Assembly (NCBI GenBank): GCA_024643325.1
Contig: JAHEND010000001.1
Span: 1-64,000 of the forward strand
Direction: 5' to 3'
Source: Sediminicola sp.
Lineage (GTDB): Bacteria; Bacteroidota; Bacteroidia; Flavobacteriales; Flavobacteriaceae
Length of the DNA stretch: 64,000 nucleotides
Shown here: piece after piece, positions 60,420 through 64,000 of the stretch
How positions within the stretch are numbered: the stretch's first letter is position 1
How the letters are laid out: every line of letters starts with the position of its first letter
Made by a program: the position numbers and the translations under genes
The notes under the pieces: generated by a model
Databases searched by the model: none
The model's input: only the letters and a program-made list of their open reading frames with translations
What the model was told of the DNA's origin: nothing

Positions 60420-61124
60420 GTGAAAAATCTTATACTAGCCAGTACCAGCACATTACCCGATGAAAAGTATTTGGCTTATTTACTTCCTGAGCTTGAAACT
60501 CTTTTTAAAAATGTCACTACCATCACTTTTATTCCATACGCTAGACCAAATGGAATTAGTCACGACCATTACACCAGACATGTGACTCAAGCGTTTTCGA
60601 AAATAGGAAAAAAAGTAAAAGGGCTTCACGAATACAAAGACCCTATTGAAGGGATCTCCAAGGCAGAAGCAATTTTTACTGGAGGAGGAAATACCTTTGT
60701 TTTGGTAAAAGCCTTACACGACTTAGGCATTATTCCTGCTTTAAAAAATGCACTCATAGGAGGTATACCTTATCTAGGTTGTAGTGCTGGAAGTAACATC
60801 ATTGGACAAAGCATGCACACCACTAATGATATGCCCATTACTATGCCAAAAGATTTTAGAACTATTGGTCTCATCCCTTATAATATTAACGCACATTATC
60901 TAGATCCAATACCACACTTAAAACACAATGGAGAGAGTAGAGAAACTAGGATAAAGGAATTCCATACCTATCACGACACCGACGTCATTGGACTTCGGGA
61001 AGGGAGTTATTTAGAGGTGATTCATCAGGATATATTCCTAAGAGGTCCCCATACAGCTCGATTATTTCAAAAAAACCAAGAGCCTACAGAAGTGTATCAA
61101 ATAGACAAAAAAGCGTTGGAATAA
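60420..61124 (+). CDS. pepE: peptidase E (alpha-aspartyl dipeptidase)
   Basis: Serine dipeptidase that cleaves Asp-Xaa dipeptides (family S51). I start at GTG 60420 (MKNLILASTSTLP), where homologues begin; the TTG of the track adds six Lys-rich residues. 234 residues. The nucleophile Ser lies in YLGCSAGSNIIGQSM (GCSAG), FTGGGNTFVLVKAL is upstream, and FHTYHDTDVIGLREGS supplies the conserved His region. In frame after its TAA the reading continues into a sorting-domain remnant. Confidence 0.93.
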   Translation: MKNLILASTSTLPDEKYLAYLLPELETLFKNVTTITFIPYARPNGISHDHYTRHVTQAFSKIGKKVKGLHEYKDPIEGISKAEAIFTGGGNTFVLVKALHDLGIIPALKNALIGGIPYLGCSAGSNIIGQSMHTTNDMPITMPKDFRTIGLIPYNINAHYLDPIPHLKHNGESRETRIKEFHTYHDTDVIGLREGSYLEVIHQDIFLRGPHTARLFQKNQEPTEVYQIDKKALE

Positions 61125-61502
61125 CATCACACCACCAAATCATTTAACCTCAAATTAAAAACACTTCCTTTTAAAGGAAATAATTTTTCTAAATGGGTAC
61201 TATGCGATTGCCATTTATACAATGTAAAATACAAGGCTTTGGGTAATTTCATCCTTACTTTAAATGATGACCCAATTAACAGTGAACTCAATCTATCCCA
61301 ATACCCAAAAAATAGGCTGGTTAATTTTCAGTTGTATGACCGCTATGGTATAATGCTGTTTAAATTAAAATCAATGGATCCAAAATCATTGAAAGATCGT
61401 ATTAAAAACGACACATACTATACAGGCACTTATTTTTATATAGTACATTTAAAGGCACCTAAGCAAATAGAACAAGGCTATATATATTTAATTAAACAGT
61501 AG
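61125..61502 (+). pseudogene. orphan T9SS sorting-domain-like remnant (CHU_C-like)
   Basis: The 87-aa ORF of the track starts at a TTG (61239), and the frame is open back to the pepE TAA with no ATG. The translation resembles the C-terminal sorting domain of gliding-associated exported proteins: LSQYPKNRLVNFQLYDRYGI, then TGTYFYIVHL and a final GYIYLIKQ. There is no signal peptide and no body of a secreted protein. The best reading is the tail of a lost T9SS substrate. The stop abuts the GNAT ATG. Confidence 0.6.
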
Positions 61503-61994
61503 ATGAGATTAGAAATTAAGGTCATAAACGCCGCGCAAACCTATCCAGTGAGGCATCCTGAACTCAGAGAGGGGAAACCCATTGAAAGTTGTGCATTTGA
61601 GGGAGATCTTCTTGAAAACACCCTTCATATAGGGGCATACTTAGGTTTAGAATTGGTTGGAGTAGCCAGTTTTATGAATCAACCCACTTGTTTCCCCACT
61701 GAAAACAATCCTTCCACAGTAACGCAAATAAATAGCTCCACTAGCCAACTTTATGAAATGCAACTCAGAGGCATGGCTGTATTAAAAGCACACCACAAAA
61801 AAGGAATTGGTGCTGCTTTACTGAGTTATGGTGAGCAAAAACTAAAAAAGATTGGTTATCATGGCATTTGGATGAATGCAAGAATAAAAGCTGTTGGTTT
61901 TTATGAAAAATTAGGTTATTTAATTCATGGAGATGCTTTTGAAATTCAAGGGGTGGGAACTCATTTTAAAATGAATAAAAAAATTGATAAATAG
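61503..61994 (+). CDS. GNAT-family N-acetyltransferase
   Basis: 163 residues of the GNAT fold. Acetyl-CoA-binding region: QLRGMAVLKAHHKKGIGAAL (motif A, with the HKKGIG pyrophosphate loop), then GYHGIWMNARIKAVGFYEKL (motif B). The N-terminus MRLEIKVINAAQTYPVRHPE is family-variable. Starts directly after the sorting-domain remnant and ends 50 nt before gpmI. Substrate unknown. Confidence 0.88.
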   Translation: MRLEIKVINAAQTYPVRHPELREGKPIESCAFEGDLLENTLHIGAYLGLELVGVASFMNQPTCFPTENNPSTVTQINSSTSQLYEMQLRGMAVLKAHHKKGIGAALLSYGEQKLKKIGYHGIWMNARIKAVGFYEKLGYLIHGDAFEIQGVGTHFKMNKKIDK

Positions 61995-62044
61995 GCTGCC
62001 CTATTATGTATTAGTGGTTAATTTTACACTTTAAACGAAATAAG

Positions 62045-63556
62045 ATGAATAAGAAGACGCTTTTAATGATTCTAGATGGTTGGGGAAAATCTCCAGACCC
62101 TAGTATCTCTGCCATAGATCAGGCCAATACGCCCTATATAGACCAATTGTATAAAGACTATCCAAATGCAAACCTCAGAACAGATGGAATGCATGTAGGA
62201 TTACCTGAAGGTCAAATGGGAAATTCGGAAGTAGGACATATGAACTTAGGTGCTGGAAGAATTGTTTATCAGGATTTAGCTAAAATTAACTTAGCCATTA
62301 AAGAAAACACACTCAAAGACCAAAAAGCGATCAAAGAAGCCTTTGCATATGCCACAGAAAACAATAAGCCCATTCATTTTTTGGGTTTACTATCTGATGG
62401 AGGCGTTCACAGTCATACCAGTCATTTACGCGGTCTTATTTTAGCGGCAAAAGAGGCGGGTGTTCAGGAGAGTTATGTACATGCCTTTACAGATGGTAGA
62501 GATGTAGATCCTAAAAGTGGTAGCGCTTACACCAAAGCGCTTATAGATTTTTGCAAAGATACTCCAACCAAACTTGCGAGTTTAATAGGTAGGTATTACG
62601 CTATGGACAGAGATAATAGATGGGAACGTGTTAAAAAAGCATATGATTTACTGGTTCACAGGACTGGCTCAAAAACAACTGATATGGTGGCTGCCATAGA
62701 ATCGAGTTATGCAGCAGAAGTTACTGATGAATTCTTAGCGCCAATTATCAATGAAAATGAAGGACCAAACAGCGCCATAAAAGAGGGTGACGTTGTCTTG
62801 TTCTTTAATTTTAGGACAGATAGGGGTAGAGAACTTACCCAGGCCTTAAACCAACAAGACTTTCATGAGCAAAACATGAATGCACTAGATTTATACTATG
62901 TTACTATGACCAATTACGACGCTTCTTTTAAAGGTGTTCATGTCATTTTTGACAAAGATAATATTGTAGAAACTTTGGGCGAGGTAGTCGCTAATGCAGC
63001 TAAGAAGCAAATTAGGATTGCAGAGACTGAAAAATATCCTCACGTCACTTTCTTCTTCAACGGCGGGAGAGAGACCCCTTTCGAAGGAGAAACGAGGTTA
63101 CTATGCCCATCTCCTAAAGTAGCTACTTATGACTTACAACCAGAGATGAGTGCCTACGATATTAGAGATACCATTGTTCCTGAATTAGAAAAGGCTAGTA
63201 CAGATTTTATTTGTTTAAATTTTGCCAATCCAGATATGGTTGGGCACACTGGAGATATGCAAGCGGCCATAAAAGCATGTGAAGTAGTAGACAGCTGTGC
63301 GCAAACTGTGATTGAAGCAGCCAAAAAACAAGACTATTCTGTTCTGGTTATTGCAGATCATGGAAACTGTGATACTATGAGAAATCCAGATGGATCGCCA
63401 AACACTGCACACACTACCAATCCAGTGCCATTCATATTGGTAGATCAAGACATTAAAAAAGTATCTAATGGTGTGTTAGGAGACATTGCACCCACCATAT
63501 TGGCGTTAATGGGTATTCCACAACCGGCAGTTATGACAGGAAAAAGTCTTTTATAA
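62045..63556 (+). CDS. gpmI: 2,3-bisphosphoglycerate-independent phosphoglycerate mutase
   Basis: Interconverts 3- and 2-phosphoglycerate with two Mn ions; alkaline-phosphatase superfamily. 503 residues. MILDGWGKSPDPSISAID at the start with metal Asp, catalytic Ser in GQMGNSEVGHMNLG, HAFTDGRDVDPKSG, FFNFRTDRGRELTQAL and the C-terminal metal sites NFANPDMVGHTG and VIADHGNCDTM. Followed 21 nt later by map. Confidence 0.98.
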   Translation: MNKKTLLMILDGWGKSPDPSISAIDQANTPYIDQLYKDYPNANLRTDGMHVGLPEGQMGNSEVGHMNLGAGRIVYQDLAKINLAIKENTLKDQKAIKEAFAYATENNKPIHFLGLLSDGGVHSHTSHLRGLILAAKEAGVQESYVHAFTDGRDVDPKSGSAYTKALIDFCKDTPTKLASLIGRYYAMDRDNRWERVKKAYDLLVHRTGSKTTDMVAAIESSYAAEVTDEFLAPIINENEGPNSAIKEGDVVLFFNFRTDRGRELTQALNQQDFHEQNMNALDLYYVTMTNYDASFKGVHVIFDKDNIVETLGEVVANAAKKQIRIAETEKYPHVTFFFNGGRETPFEGETRLLCPSPKVATYDLQPEMSAYDIRDTIVPELEKASTDFICLNFANPDMVGHTGDMQAAIKACEVVDSCAQTVIEAAKKQDYSVLVIADHGNCDTMRNPDGSPNTAHTTNPVPFILVDQDIKKVSNGVLGDIAPTILALMGIPQPAVMTGKSLL

Positions 63557-63577
63557 CCATCGTTTAAAACAGGAAGA

Positions 63578-64000
63578 ATGATCAAAATAAAAACAGCAGA
63601 AGAAATTGAACTCATGAGAGAGAGTGCCCTCATTGTTTCTAAAACATTGGGTATGTTAGCCAAAGAGGTTAAACCTGGAGTGAGTACTTTGACCTTAGAT
63701 GCTTTGGCTGAAACTTTCATCAGAGACCACGGGGCAATTCCTGGCTTTTTAGGATTATACGACTTTCCAAACACGCTTTGTATGAGCCCTAATGCACAAG
63801 TAGTGCATGGTATTCCAAACAATAAACCTTTAGAAGAAGGAGATATTATTTCCATTGACTGTGGTGCTTTAAAAAATGGTTTTTACGGAGACCACGCCTA
63901 TACTTTTGAAGTAGGCAGTGTTTCTCCTGAAATTAAAAAATTATTGGAGGTGACTAAAGCTTCTTTATACAAAGGGATTGAAGCATTTAAGGCGGGTAAC
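63578..64000 (+). CDS. map: methionine aminopeptidase type I, partial at right edge
   Basis: Removes the initiator Met from new proteins. The track lacks it because the frame leaves the window open. 141 residues are visible from ATG 63578 (MIKIKTAEEIELMRES). The substrate-binding His and metal Asp are in AQVVHGIPNNKPLEEGD and IISIDCGALKNGFYGDHAYT (both metal Asp). The remaining metal His and Glu residues lie outside the window. Confidence 0.95.
   Translation, partial: MIKIKTAEEIELMRESALIVSKTLGMLAKEVKPGVSTLTLDALAETFIRDHGAIPGFLGLYDFPNTLCMSPNAQVVHGIPNNKPLEEGDIISIDCGALKNGFYGDHAYTFEVGSVSPEIKKLLEVTKASLYKGIEAFKAGN

Noticed and set aside
61165-61188. TTCCTTTTAAAGGAA followed by T-rich sequence as a pepE terminator
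   Set aside because: The stem is only about 5 bp with a usable loop and AT-rich; too weak to call.

Overview
The window comes from a member of the Bacteroidota, most likely a marine Flavobacteriaceae. It is AT-rich and gene-dense. Promoters follow the Bacteroidota -7 pattern TAnnTTTG, and I saw only one gene with a strong Shine-Dalgarno sequence (rpsU). The gene content is typical of the family: HhH protein, YceI, M1 peptidase, LUD-ftsH-cdsA block, DUF2256, RskA-type anti-sigma factor, DUF1573 and a T9SS-like sorting-domain remnant. I see no prophage, insertion sequence, CRISPR array or defence island. Nearly all of it is chromosomal core.

Layout. 1-3917 (minus): tRNA-Thr(TGT)-Tyr-Gly-Thr(GGT)-tuf-tRNA-Trp-secE-nusG-rplK-rplA, the ancient translation/transcription cluster. 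3954-5522: hpf, a Xer recombinase and rpsU with an exceptional SD. 5525-10638 (minus): acyl-CoA dehydrogenase, an HhH gene broken by an in-frame TAA, a Na+/amino-acid symporter, a K+ channel, a PspC-like protein and a rhodanese. 10763-11878: MarR regulator and YceI protein. 11991-18691: complete trpEGDCFBA operon behind a Trp-Trp-Trp leader peptide, an antiterminator and a terminator. 18808-27406: small membrane protein, M20 peptidase, yaaA, rluD, PASTA protein, ddl, coaD, NUDIX, pyrE, SRPBCC, birA. 27492-32302: rsfS-ftsH-LUD-cdsA-psd-ACBP. 32338-36276: fatty acid hydroxylase and valS. 36378-45397: DUF1573, aminotransferase, murB, two ECF sigma factors with an anti-sigma factor, lipA, gap, a hybrid kinase, lpxK. 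45448-47030: Nif3-like protein and a coiled-coil protein that has lost its zinc-ribbon cysteines. 47157-50832: flavin reductase-DUF2256-CRY-DASH-FeS photolyase cluster. 50964-54039: second-type ClpP, MFS transporter, kynureninase. 54114-60294: O-methyltransferase, PAP2, TatA and an envelope module (two carboxypeptidase-regulatory-like proteins, DUF6702, M1 peptidase). 60420-64000: pepE, orphan sorting-domain remnant, GNAT, gpmI and the start of map.

How it works together. The best regulatory signals are the trp attenuator, whose leader ORF appears to start at or next to the transcription start; the rpsU SD, which fits autogenous control by bS21 in ribosomes that normally hide their anti-SD; and a set of genes (trpL, coaD, pyrE, tatA, and nearly kynU) whose ATG lies 2-4 nt after a -7 box, which suggests leaderless mRNAs. 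The least understood protein groups are the CarboxypepD_reg-like/DUF6702/M1 module and the ECF/anti-sigma/Cys-rich small protein group. All functional calls rest on reading motifs by eye; no database search was run.
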